Shown here: piece after piece, positions 25,051 through 32,935 of the stretch | How the letters are laid out: each line of letters starts with the position of its first letter | Position numbering within the stretch: position 1 is the first letter of the stretch | Source of the DNA: an uncultured Tolumonas sp. | Lineage (GTDB): Bacteria; Pseudomonadota; Gammaproteobacteria; Enterobacterales; Aeromonadaceae | Direction: 5' to 3' | Assembly: GCF_963556105.2 (NCBI RefSeq) | Contig: NZ_OY829944.1 | Span: 1,461,501-1,525,500, forward strand | DNA: 64,000 bases | Notes under the pieces: model-generated | Database searches by the model: none | What the model saw: the letters and a program-made list of their open reading frames with translations, nothing else | What the model was told of the DNA's origin: nothing | Program-made: the position numbers and the translations under genes

Positions 25051-25326
25051 TTATAAGTCAGCCAACTCAGATCTGGCTATTTTCCATTCTTCCCAAGCAT
25101 TTTCAGGATTTATATCTATATACCCTCGACTTTCCTCGATTTTTTTCTTAGCAAATAACGGCATTGCAATACATTCAGAACTGTCTCTGATTTCTACAAC
25201 TTCTGCTTCAGTAAGTGGTCTACCTTTCTCATTTTCAATGCTTAGGAGAACTGCTACCAATGCTGGAACGTGAACTAAAAATAACTGGTCTAATCCAGAA
25301 GCATCGTGATTTTCATATTCGTTCAT
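25051..25326 (-). CDS. Small protein of unknown function
   Basis: This 91-aa acidic protein starts MNEYENHDASGLDQLFLVHV and includes EKGRPLTEAEVVEIRDSSEC. No catalytic motif is clear. Short proteins with this LTEAEV pattern recur in integron cassettes. An S4-like remnant follows directly downstream in the same cassette. Confidence 0.65.
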   Translation of the reverse strand: MNEYENHDASGLDQLFLVHVPALVAVLLSIENEKGRPLTEAEVVEIRDSSECIAMPLFAKKKIEESRGYIDINPENAWEEWKIARSELADL

Positions 25327-25367
25327 TTCAGAGTTCCGTTATTAGTATGCTTACTACAAGAGGCTCA

Positions 25368-25438
25368 TAACTTTTAATTAAACGGCGGCACGTAGTGCCG
25401 TCCAGTGAACGAAGTGAACGGGTTTGAATTAGTTGTTA
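25368..25438 (-). repeat. attC site, class L
   Basis: 71-bp site with stem GGCAC-GTA-GTGCC and second arm GTGAACGAAGTGAACGG. Confidence 0.88.
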
Positions 25439-25850
25439 GGTATGAACAAAGAAAAATATATTCATCATCAACAACAAAACTGGCTAAGTGGAGCCACAGG
25501 CTGCAATGTTGCAACTGGGCCAGCTTTAAACCCCCGCTTGGAATTACTCGCCAACAATATCGAATCAGCGAAATTTGCTGAATTCTCAAATTAGCTCATT
25601 TAATGAGCTTGAAGAGGTTGCTAAAAACACTGTGCCGTGATGATGAGCCGCTTAGGCGTTACACACTGACGGCGTTGAAGGTTGCCGAAGACGTAACCCG
25701 CGCAGGCTTTCAGTTTGCCAGTTCACTTGAATTCATGTGTTGCGCGAGGCAACCCACTCGCAGGTAGTACACCGCTCACACCACTGGACCATCTGACTAG
25801 CCGCTTTAGGGATCGAATTCACCGCCAGCAATAAAGCCGTTTTTATTACC
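25439..25850 (-). repeat. Gene-less cassette, family B, copy 4
   Basis: Same end sequences as copy 1 but more diverged inside. No gene; GGTTGCC/GGCAACC arms are kept. Confidence 0.82.
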
Positions 25851-25904
25851 TAACTTCGATTTAAGTGGCGGCACATGGTGCCGTCCAACTTTAAATTTTT
25901 GTTA
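25851..25904 (-). repeat. attC site, class S
   Basis: 54-bp site with stem GGCAC-ATG-GTGCC. Confidence 0.9.
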
Positions 25905-26198
25905 GGTTTTTGATTGCAGCAATGTTTGCTTTCTGAATTCTGTAAACTGCCACCATGACTGTGCGTCTTCACCTGCCATGAATCGTGTTACAGAGATAAA
26001 CACATCAATGACACATGGATCGTGACGAATACCGGTCATTTGACAGAGTGAGTCGTACATTTCAAATGGACATCGCCCAATTAAGTCTTTTGGAGTATGG
26101 ATACCTAATAACTGCAAATCCATAGCACTGGCTTTACCAATATTAGGCAAGTCAGTAAGTAGTTTGACATTTTCTCGTACTACTTTTTGAGGATTCAT
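25902..26198 (-). CDS. Helix-hairpin-helix (Cdd1-like) protein
   Basis: This 98-aa protein starts MNPQKVVRENVKLLTDLPNI and has LPNIGKASAMDLQLLGIHTP, a helix-hairpin-helix-type element, followed by CPFEMYDSLCQMTGIRHDPC. This matches the Cdd1/pathogenicity-locus family of small HHH proteins. Biochemical role unknown; HHH elements usually contact DNA. It is the second gene of a cassette behind a VOC gene. The stop is in the attC. Confidence 0.8.
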   Translation of the reverse strand: MNPQKVVRENVKLLTDLPNIGKASAMDLQLLGIHTPKDLIGRCPFEMYDSLCQMTGIRHDPCVIDVFISVTRFMAGEDAQSWWQFTEFRKQTLLQSKT

Positions 26199-26215
26199 TT
26201 TTATATTGAATATTA

Positions 26216-26608
26216 TTAATTGTTCATCGGTGAACAAAGTTCAATTAGTATGCCGCTTGGAGTTTGAATATATGATACGCGTTGTCCCCAAGGTTTTTGT
26301 TTTGGTACAGACAGTTCAGTTGCACCCGCAGTTATGGCTTTTAGATGTGCCATATCAACATCATCAACAACGAATGCCAGCTCAAAGCCTAAAGGCTTAG
26401 GAGTATCATTCACAGCGATATAGCCATTCGGCAGATTTATCTCACCTAGGTTATGTGATGCAAAAGCTAGCGTTGTATCACCGGTATTTAGTTCACCATA
26501 TTCGCCTGATTCATGGATGAATTTTCTTTTCCAGCTAAAAGCCTGTTCGAAGAAAGAGAGGGTTTGTTCTACATCTGGAACATATACTATTGCATAGCCA
26601 AATTTCAT
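26216..26608 (-). CDS. VOC-family protein
   Basis: This 130-aa protein starts MKFGYAIVYVPDVEQTLSFF and has the paired VOC modules (GFELAFVVDDVDMAHLKAI, RVSYIQTPSGILIELCSPM). Metal-dependent enzyme or binding protein; substrate unknown. It is the first gene of a two-gene cassette; the HHH gene starts 17 bases downstream. Confidence 0.9.
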   Translation of the reverse strand: MKFGYAIVYVPDVEQTLSFFEQAFSWKRKFIHESGEYGELNTGDTTLAFASHNLGEINLPNGYIAVNDTPKPLGFELAFVVDDVDMAHLKAITAGATELSVPKQKPWGQRVSYIQTPSGILIELCSPMNN

Positions 26609-26628
26609 GATTATTTCCTGAGAAAACC

Positions 26629-26682
26629 TAACTTCAATTTAAGTGGCGGCACGTAGTGCCGTCCAGCTTTAAATTTTTGTTA
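26629..26682 (-). repeat. attC site, class S
   Basis: 54-bp site with stem GGCAC-GTA-GTGCC. Confidence 0.9.
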
Positions 26683-26694
26683 GATTAGTTCGGT

Positions 26695-27282
26695 CTACTC
26701 GTGTGGCAAGTTAAATAGTGATAAGTCTTTTGCTGAAGGCGTGTTTTTAAATGCAATCATTTTAATTTCAATATTCTTTGTTAAACTGTAGGTTTTTTTA
26801 AAACCAGCATCGTTAATTGCTTTTAATAATGATTTTCTTGTGAATCCGGTTTTGTGAGCAAAATACTCTAATCCGCTTTTTTCTATTTCATCACTGTAAC
26901 CATATAGGACGTCTCGCACTTTAATGGGCCCCGCAGATGATTTGTATAAAATATCATCAATATCTAAGTTTTTTTCTACAGTAATACGCATCAACTCACT
27001 TATGTCTGGTACACGTATTTGCACAAAACCATCATCTTTAAGTACATGAAGAAAACCAGCAAGTACCTTTTTGACTTCATGATGATAGTAATGCTCTAAG
27101 TTATGAGAACAATAAATCGCATCAAATTGACATGGTTCTAGTGTTTCTAGCTTTCTTGCATCGCAAACAATATCAGGAAGACCTTTTGGATCGATGTCTA
27201 GAAGTATATGTTGGAAGTCATTATATTGAGGCGGGAGAAGAATCGCTTTGCTGTTTCCTCCAACATTTAATACTTTTCTCAT
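26695..27282 (-). CDS. SAM-dependent methyltransferase (class I)
   Basis: This 195-aa protein starts MRKVLNVGGNSKAILLPPQY; LNVGG is the glycine-rich motif I, ILLDIDPKGLPDIVCDAR holds the acidic SAM-ribose ligand, and FDAIYCSHNLEHYYHHEV is the motif II/post-II region. The target is unknown. TGGAG precedes the ATG at 27280-27282; a longer frame that enters the attC is rejected. Confidence 0.88.
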   Translation of the reverse strand: MRKVLNVGGNSKAILLPPQYNDFQHILLDIDPKGLPDIVCDARKLETLEPCQFDAIYCSHNLEHYYHHEVKKVLAGFLHVLKDDGFVQIRVPDISELMRITVEKNLDIDDILYKSSAGPIKVRDVLYGYSDEIEKSGLEYFAHKTGFTRKSLLKAINDAGFKKTYSLTKNIEIKMIAFKNTPSAKDLSLFNLPHE

Positions 27283-27320
27283 TTTTTCTCCATAATTGCT
27301 ATCAATGTTCTGTAATAATC

Positions 27321-27370
27321 TAACTTCTAATTGTGGGGCAGCGTAGCTGTCCCACACTAATTATTTGTTA
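27321..27370 (-). repeat. attC site, class G
   Basis: 50-bp site with stem CAGC-GTA-GCTG. Confidence 0.9.
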
Positions 27371-27685
27371 GGCATGTGATTGCCGATATTGAAAAAATAA
27401 ATAGATCAATAACCCATAAACTAGTGAGCCAAGTGGAATACCGGCGAAAAATAAAATAAGTTGAAAACTCGTTACCGGACAAGCCCCTGAGATATTGGGA
27501 GAACACACTATTAACTTCTCTAGTAATACGCTGGGCCATTGTAAAATAGTTACCAGTTGCAACCACTGTTCAGAAGGATATTCAAGTTCTGCAATTAAAA
27601 TTGACAGGAAAAAACAGCATAGAGAAGTAAGAAAACCTAAGGATAAGGATAAGGATACATTATATATTCTCTTAAGTTGTAACAT
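27368..27685 (-). CDS. Small membrane protein
   Basis: This 105-aa protein has two strong hydrophobic segments: residues 10-32 (VSLSLSLGFLTSLCCFFLSI) and 74-97 (FQLILFFAGIPLGSLVYGLL). The loop between them carries two cysteines (VCSPNISGACP) that could pair outside the membrane. A good AGGTGAT precedes the ATG. Function unknown; the stop is inside the attC. Confidence 0.65.
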   Translation of the reverse strand: MLQLKRIYNVSLSLSLGFLTSLCCFFLSILIAELEYPSEQWLQLVTILQWPSVLLEKLIVCSPNISGACPVTSFQLILFFAGIPLGSLVYGLLIYLFFQYRQSHA

Positions 27686-27743
27686 ATCACCTGATTTTTA
27701 TTTTTTGGTTAATATTAAAGTGAACGTGAATTTTATAACTGCC

Positions 27744-27793
27744 TAACTTCTAATTGTGGGGCCGCGTAGCGGTCCCACACCAATTATTTGTTA
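27744..27793 (-). repeat. attC site, class G
   Basis: 50-bp site with stem CCGC-GTA-GCGG. Confidence 0.9.
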
Positions 27794-28665
27794 GAGTTTT
27801 CACTTGTTTTTTCTAGATTCTTTAATGCATTTGGAACGAGCGTCTCGCTAAAGCCTGCTAGCAAGCAAAAAGCCATAATAGGATAGAGCTTATTCGATGC
27901 TGCATTTAGGAACCCGAAAATCAGATTGCTTTTTATTAGGACTAATATAAATAATCCGCCGATGAGAGAAATTATCATGCGTTCAATCCCATATGCAAAA
28001 TAAACTCTCTTTTTTAGCCCTTTATCAATGGTTAGCTCTTTCATTTTGATAGAAATTGATAAAAAACCACCTAGTGCTGCAAAGGCCGTAGCAATAGCGA
28101 TATGAAATAGGAATTGATTTTTTATGACGAATTCATCAAGTCTGAAAATGTATAAACAAAATGAAATTGATAGCAATATTAATGAGATAAACAAAGCACC
28201 CGCTTGATAAGATAATTTGCCATAAATTTTTTCTGAATGATCATTTATCGCATCTGCTTTAATTTTATTGAACAGTAATTTCGCATTATCTAAATCACCG
28301 TTTATGGCCATAGTTATAGCGCTAGCTGCTCTTTTTTTGAATGAAACATCACATTCATATTTAGCATGTATTGATATGAATTCATCAAAATCTGGTTTGA
28401 TTTTATTAAATCTAGATATAGCAGCAGTATCCTGCTCAAGGATTGTATCTATAGCTACTCTAATTGATTCTTGTGGCGGGAGGTTTGATACTTCATATAT
28501 CACATATTCATCTCCACGGGCTAGAATCTTCTTTATTTCATACCCTAATGGATCTGTAGCTCCTGTTACATAGCTATTAATACGCGCTTTTTGCTCAATT
28601 TTATATTTTTCACTCGCATCATTCGTATTGTTTTTATGGCTGTTTATATCTTCTATGTTATTCAT
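27784..28665 (-). CDS. Four-TM membrane protein of unknown function
   Basis: This 293-aa protein has a soluble helical N-terminal half (residues 1-170, KKRAASAITMAINGDLDNAK) and four hydrophobic segments in the C-terminal half: GALFISLILLSISFCLYIF, HIAIATAFAALGGFLSISI, IISLIGGLFILVLIKS and YPIMAFCLLAGFSETLVP. No catalytic motif. The start at 28663-28665 is chosen because the upstream frame enters the attC. The last codons and stop are encoded by the attC. Confidence 0.65.
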   Translation of the reverse strand: MNNIEDINSHKNNTNDASEKYKIEQKARINSYVTGATDPLGYEIKKILARGDEYVIYEVSNLPPQESIRVAIDTILEQDTAAISRFNKIKPDFDEFISIHAKYECDVSFKKRAASAITMAINGDLDNAKLLFNKIKADAINDHSEKIYGKLSYQAGALFISLILLSISFCLYIFRLDEFVIKNQFLFHIAIATAFAALGGFLSISIKMKELTIDKGLKKRVYFAYGIERMIISLIGGLFILVLIKSNLIFGFLNAASNKLYPIMAFCLLAGFSETLVPNALKNLEKTSENSNK

Positions 28666-28722
28666 TTTTATCCACAATATTTGAGGGTTAAACTTTATAA
28701 AATATGATTGGTTGATTGACTC

Positions 28723-28774
28723 TAACTTCCAATTGTGGGGCGGTTGAAAACCGTCCCACACTAATTGTTTGTTA
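28723..28774 (-). repeat. attC site, class G
   Basis: 52-bp site with CGG-TTGAAAA-CCG stem and CCAATT/AATTG outer pair. Confidence 0.9.
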
Positions 28775-29061
28775 ACTGGTAGTTGAGTTGAAATTGTTTA
28801 AGGCACGACGGCATTTTGCGAACCACCGCAGTAGCAAATAAACATTTTCATGTTCGGCCAGAACGTGAATTCACGAACGGACTTACTATTTTCACGACTC
28901 AAACAGTGCGTTGATTTTGAATTTACCCACTGAACTTGCTTTCACTGAAACCGAATTCAACACAAATCTTGCTGTGCCCAGAAGTGCAGGGAGCGGCGTT
29001 GAAAATTTCGACAAACTGTCTACACCAGCGAAAAATAAAACACACAACCAACAAAACCAGT
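28775..29061 (-). repeat. Gene-less cassette, family C, copy 1
   Basis: About 287 bases starting ACTGGTAGTTGAGTTGAA and ending AACAAAACCAGT. No gene: minus-strand frames are broken in this subfamily. Its right part carries the AGAAGTGCAGGGAGCGGCG motif shared with cassette 43984-44583. Confidence 0.85.
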
Positions 29062-29110
29062 TAACTTCAACTTGTGGGGTGCGTAAGCATCCCACACCAA
29101 GTTTTTGTTA
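29062..29110 (-). repeat. attC site, class G
   Basis: 49-bp site with stem TGC-GTAA-GCA. Confidence 0.9.
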
Positions 29111-29118
29111 TTCGTAAC

Positions 29119-30081
29119 TTATATATCATTGCTTTGAATCGACAACCTTTGCTCTTCTTTTGCTTTTAAATACTCTTGTAAAAATATATTTTCACCCCAA
29201 GCTGAAATTTCATAGTTATTAAAAATGCTATCAATTAAAATATTTGTGTAAGCATCTTGACTAATCATGTTTACATGTTCGAACATTGAAAATTCTGTTA
29301 TTAAATTATGATATTCTTCATAATTTGGTTTAGTATCAGTTATTGAGCAATTAATGGCTAGTAATTTTAGCTTAGATGGATTTAGTAGAGCTCTAATGTG
29401 ACCTGAGTAAAATTTTCTATCTGATTTATCATCTATATGGTAGATGAAGTGGGAATATTTCACATCGGATCTCTTTTTGGGTATTTTTTGATCTATGAAT
29501 TTTAGTATTCTAAATAAAAAAATAAAATACTCATTAAGGTTTGGGATTGTATGTATATCTCTCTTTGTTTTACTCAGTTGAACATCTAATTCATCACTTA
29601 TTTGATCTGGGTAAAAGTTCAAAACTTCATATCTGGAAATGATATCATCAAATTTTATTTTTGATTCTAATTGAGATAAATGACCCAGCATGCTAAAAAA
29701 AGTGGACTCAAAGGTTTGTTTTTCTGAATTATATGAGCTGATTTCTTGCTCTTTAAGTTGGCTATTAAATTGTGACTTCGTTACATTGTATGTTTTTATT
29801 AAGAAAATCATGCCAAATAATGAAATGATTGGATTTAGCATGCCACCAAAAAAGTCTCCTGTAGCCCCCCAAATTGGCATGCTATTTGAAATTTTCTCAA
29901 TAGGAAAACCTAAATAAATAACCGTTCTATATAAATAACTATCATTAGATATATAATCATATTTTATGAGCCACAAAATGATAGGTGTTAAAATTACAAT
30001 AAAAAATACAAACAGAAATGAATATTTTCTAAGTGTGCTTTCTAAATATTTTAATATGATAGATATCTTTAATGAGTTCAT
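29119..30081 (-). CDS. putAbiC-like phage abortive infection protein
   Basis: This 320-aa protein has two N-terminal transmembrane helices (YSFLFVFFIVILTPIILWLI; GMLNPIISLFGMIFLIKTYN) around GATGDFFGGMLNP. A long cytoplasmic domain has STFFSMLGHLSQLE and IRALLNPSKLKLLAINC. The GDFFGGxLNPI element and the later LNxxEL/LLALN-type stretch match the putative phage abortive infection (putAbiC) family. Mechanism unknown to me. It is the sole gene of its cassette. Confidence 0.78.
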   Translation of the reverse strand: MNSLKISIILKYLESTLRKYSFLFVFFIVILTPIILWLIKYDYISNDSYLYRTVIYLGFPIEKISNSMPIWGATGDFFGGMLNPIISLFGMIFLIKTYNVTKSQFNSQLKEQEISSYNSEKQTFESTFFSMLGHLSQLESKIKFDDIISRYEVLNFYPDQISDELDVQLSKTKRDIHTIPNLNEYFIFLFRILKFIDQKIPKKRSDVKYSHFIYHIDDKSDRKFYSGHIRALLNPSKLKLLAINCSITDTKPNYEEYHNLITEFSMFEHVNMISQDAYTNILIDSIFNNYEISAWGENIFLQEYLKAKEEQRLSIQSNDI

Positions 30082-30110
30082 ACAAATTTATATACTTATA
30101 AGTTTACGAA

Positions 30111-30159
30111 TAACTTTTACTTGTGGGGTGCGTAAGCATCCCACACCAAGTTTTTGTTA
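30111..30159 (-). repeat. attC site, class G
   Basis: 49-bp site with stem TGC-GTAA-GCA. Confidence 0.9.
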
Positions 30160-30215
30160 AATGCCGCGACTTAGTTTACACTTAATGCGTATATATCATG
30201 CGCATGAGGTTTGTG

Positions 30216-30461
30216 ATGAAAACAAGTTTTAATGCTCAGGCACCGAAAAAGCCAACAAATTTGAGTTTGAACAGTGACTTATTGGCTGAAGCTAAACGTC
30301 TTAACATCAATTTGTCAGCAACTTTAGAGAAAGCACTGATTGAAGAAGTAAATGAACGAAAAAGAGCTGAATGGCTTCATGATAATGCCGCAGCAATACA
30401 AGCCTGTAACGAACTGACTGAAAATCACGGCTGCTTTTCAGATTCATTCAGGGTGTTTTAA
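30216..30461 (+). CDS. ccdA: CcdA antitoxin
   Basis: This 81-aa protein (MKTSFNAQAPKKPTNLSLNS) has a ribbon-helix-helix start, then LLAEAKRLNINLSATLEKAL and a C-terminal toxin-binding tail with ERKRAEWLHDNAAAIQACNE, as in CcdA. GAGG lies before the chosen ATG; an earlier ATG at 30198 has no ribosome site. It is on the plus strand, three bases before ccdB. TTTACA at 30175-30180 could be part of its promoter, but the -10 box is unclear. Confidence 0.9.
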   Translation: MKTSFNAQAPKKPTNLSLNSDLLAEAKRLNINLSATLEKALIEEVNERKRAEWLHDNAAAIQACNELTENHGCFSDSFRVF

Positions 30462-30464
30462 TCT

Positions 30465-30782
30465 ATGTCACAATTTGTTGTTTATAAAAATACTGATAAA
30501 AACACTTCGAATGCTTACCCGTATTTCATTGATCTTCAATGCGATTTTCTGTCAGGTCTAAATAGTCGACTAGTAGCACCGTTGACACCTGCTGATTTAT
30601 TAGAGAATAAAGCTCCATCACATTTGTGCCCGATAATAAAATTGCAGGATGAACAATTTGTTGTTCTAACACATCAAATGGCGAGCGTGCCGTCTAAATT
30701 GCTTTCGCAAGCTATCGCAGATATGAGTGAATACAGAGATGAACTTGTTGGTGCTATCGACTTTCTCATCACAGGCATTTAA
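30465..30782 (+). CDS. ccdB: CcdB gyrase-poison toxin
   Basis: This 105-aa protein starts MSQFVVYKNTDKNTSNAYPY and has the family motifs DLQCDFLSGLNSRLVAPLTP, APSHLCPIIKL, QMASVPSKLL and the ending IDFLITGI. CcdB traps DNA gyrase on DNA. The plasmid F protein ends in WGI; chromosomal integron CcdB from Vibrio fischeri also ends FLITGI, so the change is not a sign of decay. The stop codon TAA is part of the attC. Confidence 0.93.
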   Translation: MSQFVVYKNTDKNTSNAYPYFIDLQCDFLSGLNSRLVAPLTPADLLENKAPSHLCPIIKLQDEQFVVLTHQMASVPSKLLSQAIADMSEYRDELVGAIDFLITGI

Positions 30783-30831
30783 CTTCGAATTGTGCGGTGG
30801 CTGAAAGCCATCCGACACTAATTTTTTGTTA
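30780..30831 (-). repeat. attC site, class G-like (GCGG)
   Basis: 52-bp site with stem GGTGGCT-GAA-AGCCATC. Confidence 0.9.
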
Positions 30832-31447
30832 TGCATTGATAGTCGGAATAACTAGCATCTGATTTATCAATTTTATATGACATCAAAGATAGGTTATTAT
30901 CTAAACCGACTGCATATGTTAATTTTGCTTGCAGGATTGGACTCTCACCAGTCTCCTTTAGATAGCTCTTACTCACATTAAAATACTGAGATTGAATATC
31001 TATGTGTGGGACTATAACTATGTTTAATTGACTATCTATTTTTATTTTATCCATTGGTATTGCAATGTAATTGCTGCCATCACCACAGTTGCATGGGTAT
31101 ATATAAGTTATGGGTTCTTTTTTTATTATTTTTTCTGTTAGACCCTTTAAGTCATTTTCATCTTCATGTATGAGATGTCTGGCATTTATTGCCTTTAAAA
31201 AGCCATGAATATTTTTATCTTTAAATGAAAGGTGTGAAAGTGTGGATTTTAAATCACACAAAGAAAGTGATTTATCAGTGTAGTCCATTCTCAGTCTTGA
31301 CTCTGGCTCTGCATTTTCATAGGCATGGTCAAAAACAAGCTTAATGATTTCAGTGTCTGTGAGGAAATGATTAACTTCGTAATAATTTATTTTTACGAAT
31401 AATGTAGATGAAAGCCATATACTTAGAATTATAAATATTTTTATCAC
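30818..31447 (-). CDS. Exported or membrane-anchored protein of unknown function
   Basis: This 209-aa protein has a hydrophobic N-terminus (MIKIFIILSIWLSSTLFVKI) that is a signal peptide or anchor. The rest is soluble with YPCNCGDGSNYIAIPMDKI. No catalytic motif recognised. The start is GTG with GGAAGG upstream. The stop is in the attC. Confidence 0.65.
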   Translation of the reverse strand: MIKIFIILSIWLSSTLFVKINYYEVNHFLTDTEIIKLVFDHAYENAEPESRLRMDYTDKSLSLCDLKSTLSHLSFKDKNIHGFLKAINARHLIHEDENDLKGLTEKIIKKEPITYIYPCNCGDGSNYIAIPMDKIKIDSQLNIVIVPHIDIQSQYFNVSKSYLKETGESPILQAKLTYAVGLDNNLSLMSYKIDKSDASYSDYQCITKN

Positions 31448-31476
31448 AAAAGGCCTTCCGATATTAGATTAATGCA

Positions 31477-31528
31477 TAACTTCCAATTGTGGGGCGGTTG
31501 AAAACCGTCCCACACTAATTGTTTGTTA
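31477..31528 (-). repeat. attC site, class G
   Basis: 52-bp site with CGG-TTGAAAA-CCG stem; always this form in front of family C. Confidence 0.9.
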
Positions 31529-31814
31529 ACTGGTAGTTGAGTTGAACTTGTTTATGGCGCGACAGGATTTTGCGAACCACCGTCGTTGTTGATAAACATT
31601 TCTGTGTTCGGCCATAACTTGAGTTCACAACAGGATTTACTATCTTCACGACTCAAATAATGCGCAAATTTTGAATTTATGGCTGAACTTGCTTTCGTTG
31701 AAATTGAATTCAACGCAAATCTTGCTGTACCCAGAAGTGCAAGGAGCGGCGCTGAAAATTTCGACAAACTGTCTATGCCAGCGAAAAACAAAACACACAA
31801 CCAACAAAACCAGT
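31529..31814 (-). repeat. Gene-less cassette, family C, copy 2
   Basis: Same ends as copy 1. A minus-strand frame of 82 codons is open here but broken in other copies, so I do not call a gene. Confidence 0.82.
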
Positions 31815-31866
31815 TAACTTCGAATTGTGCGGTGGCTGAAAGCCATCCGACACTAATTTTTTGTTA
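31815..31866 (-). repeat. attC site, class G-like (GCGG)
   Basis: 52-bp site with stem GGTGGCT-GAA-AGCCATC, same as the site at 30780. Confidence 0.9.
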
Positions 31867-32172
31867 GGTGTGTTCTCTATTTATTGTTTCGTGTTCTGAT
31901 AGTTCGGCATGTATGAATTCATTAATCATTGTTCGATAAACAGCCTCAACAACAGATGATGGAGCATGAAGTTCATTTGCCTGTGCGATAACCTTTTTAA
32001 TGATTTGCTCCACACGACTAGCCGCTTTTACTTCAGTTGTGTTCTTTTTAAACTTTGCTGCTTGTTTTACATATTGTGAGCGTTCGGCGATTAGACCAAC
32101 TAACAGAGTATCGATACGATCGATATTAGCTCTAACTTCGTCGATTGATTCGCATTGTTGAATATTAATCAT
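31864..32172 (-). CDS. Chorismate mutase type II-like (PchB-like) protein
   Basis: This 102-aa, all-helical protein has the AroQ pattern: IDEVRANIDRIDTLLVGLIA, ERSQYVKQAAKFKKN, ASRVEQIIKKVIAQA and EAVYRTMINEFI. The family isomerises chorismate to prephenate, or (PchB) makes salicylate from isochorismate. It follows a LysE-family exporter gene by 54 bases in one cassette. The stop is in the attC. Confidence 0.88.
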   Translation of the reverse strand: MINIQQCESIDEVRANIDRIDTLLVGLIAERSQYVKQAAKFKKNTTEVKAASRVEQIIKKVIAQANELHAPSSVVEAVYRTMINEFIHAELSEHETINREHT

Positions 32173-32226
32173 TCTATTGCCTTTAAATGATATGGAAATG
32201 CTATAAGTGGCTGTTTGACCGATTTA

Positions 32227-32853
32227 TTAGGCGTTTGCTTTTTTATACAAAGCCAAGAAAACAGCGAGAGATATTAATGAGGATGCACATGCTCGATTTA
32301 GTTTCGTTAATCCTTTAGCAGTTAATAATCGAGCAGCCTGAGCACCACCAGATGCATAACATGCCATAATTGTTATATCTAATGTTGCAGTTAAAATTGC
32401 AAGCGTGATGTATTGGATTGTTTGTGGTTCAGAAGTATTAATAAATTGAGGTAAAAATGCAGAGAAAAAGAGTAGTCCTTTGGGATTGGAAAGAGCAACC
32501 AACAAACTTCTACGGAAAGCTTTAATTGCACTAGAGCTAGGATTATTAATGTTAGCCCCTAATGAGGTTGGTTTATGTCGCCATAACTGAATTGCAAGCC
32601 ACAAAAGATAAACAACACCAACCCATTTAATAATCGAAAAGAAAAGTTCAGATGCAGCAAGAACAGCACCTAAGCCAATAGCAACAGCACCAATTAGGAT
32701 GAGATCAGACAAGGCAGCACCAAGCATACCCATGCCAGCAATACGCCAGTTTCTGGCAGTACCATTAGCAAGAGCTAGTAGCATGGTTGGGCCCGGAATA
32801 ATTGTGACAGCAAAGCAAGCTGCCAGATATAAACAGATAGTCGAAAATGTCAT
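32227..32853 (-). CDS. LysE/RhtB-family amino-acid exporter
   Basis: This 208-aa protein has six hydrophobic segments and the family signature near the N-terminus (AACFAVTIIPGPTMLLALAN), with RRSLLVALSNPKGLLFFSAF in the middle. It should export an amino acid or homoserine lactone-like compound across the inner membrane. AAGGAG precedes the ATG. It is the first gene of a two-gene cassette. Confidence 0.92.
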   Translation of the reverse strand: MTFSTICLYLAACFAVTIIPGPTMLLALANGTARNWRIAGMGMLGAALSDLILIGAVAIGLGAVLAASELFFSIIKWVGVVYLLWLAIQLWRHKPTSLGANINNPSSSAIKAFRRSLLVALSNPKGLLFFSAFLPQFINTSEPQTIQYITLAILTATLDITIMACYASGGAQAARLLTAKGLTKLNRACASSLISLAVFLALYKKANA

Positions 32854-32881
32854 GAAATTCTCCTTTAATCAGCCAAACACC

Positions 32882-32935
32882 TAACTTCGTTTTATGCGGT
32901 GGCACGTAGTGCCATCCGACATTAAAATTTTGTTA
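32882..32935 (-). repeat. attC site, class S
   Basis: 54-bp site, GGTGGCAC form. Confidence 0.9.

Noticed and set aside
31552-31800. An 82-aa minus-strand frame in family C (also at 35597, 57196 and, extended, 63004)
   Set aside because: It uses a GTG without a good ribosome site, is broken in the other subfamily (28775, 41603, 55444), and changes between copies do not look silent.
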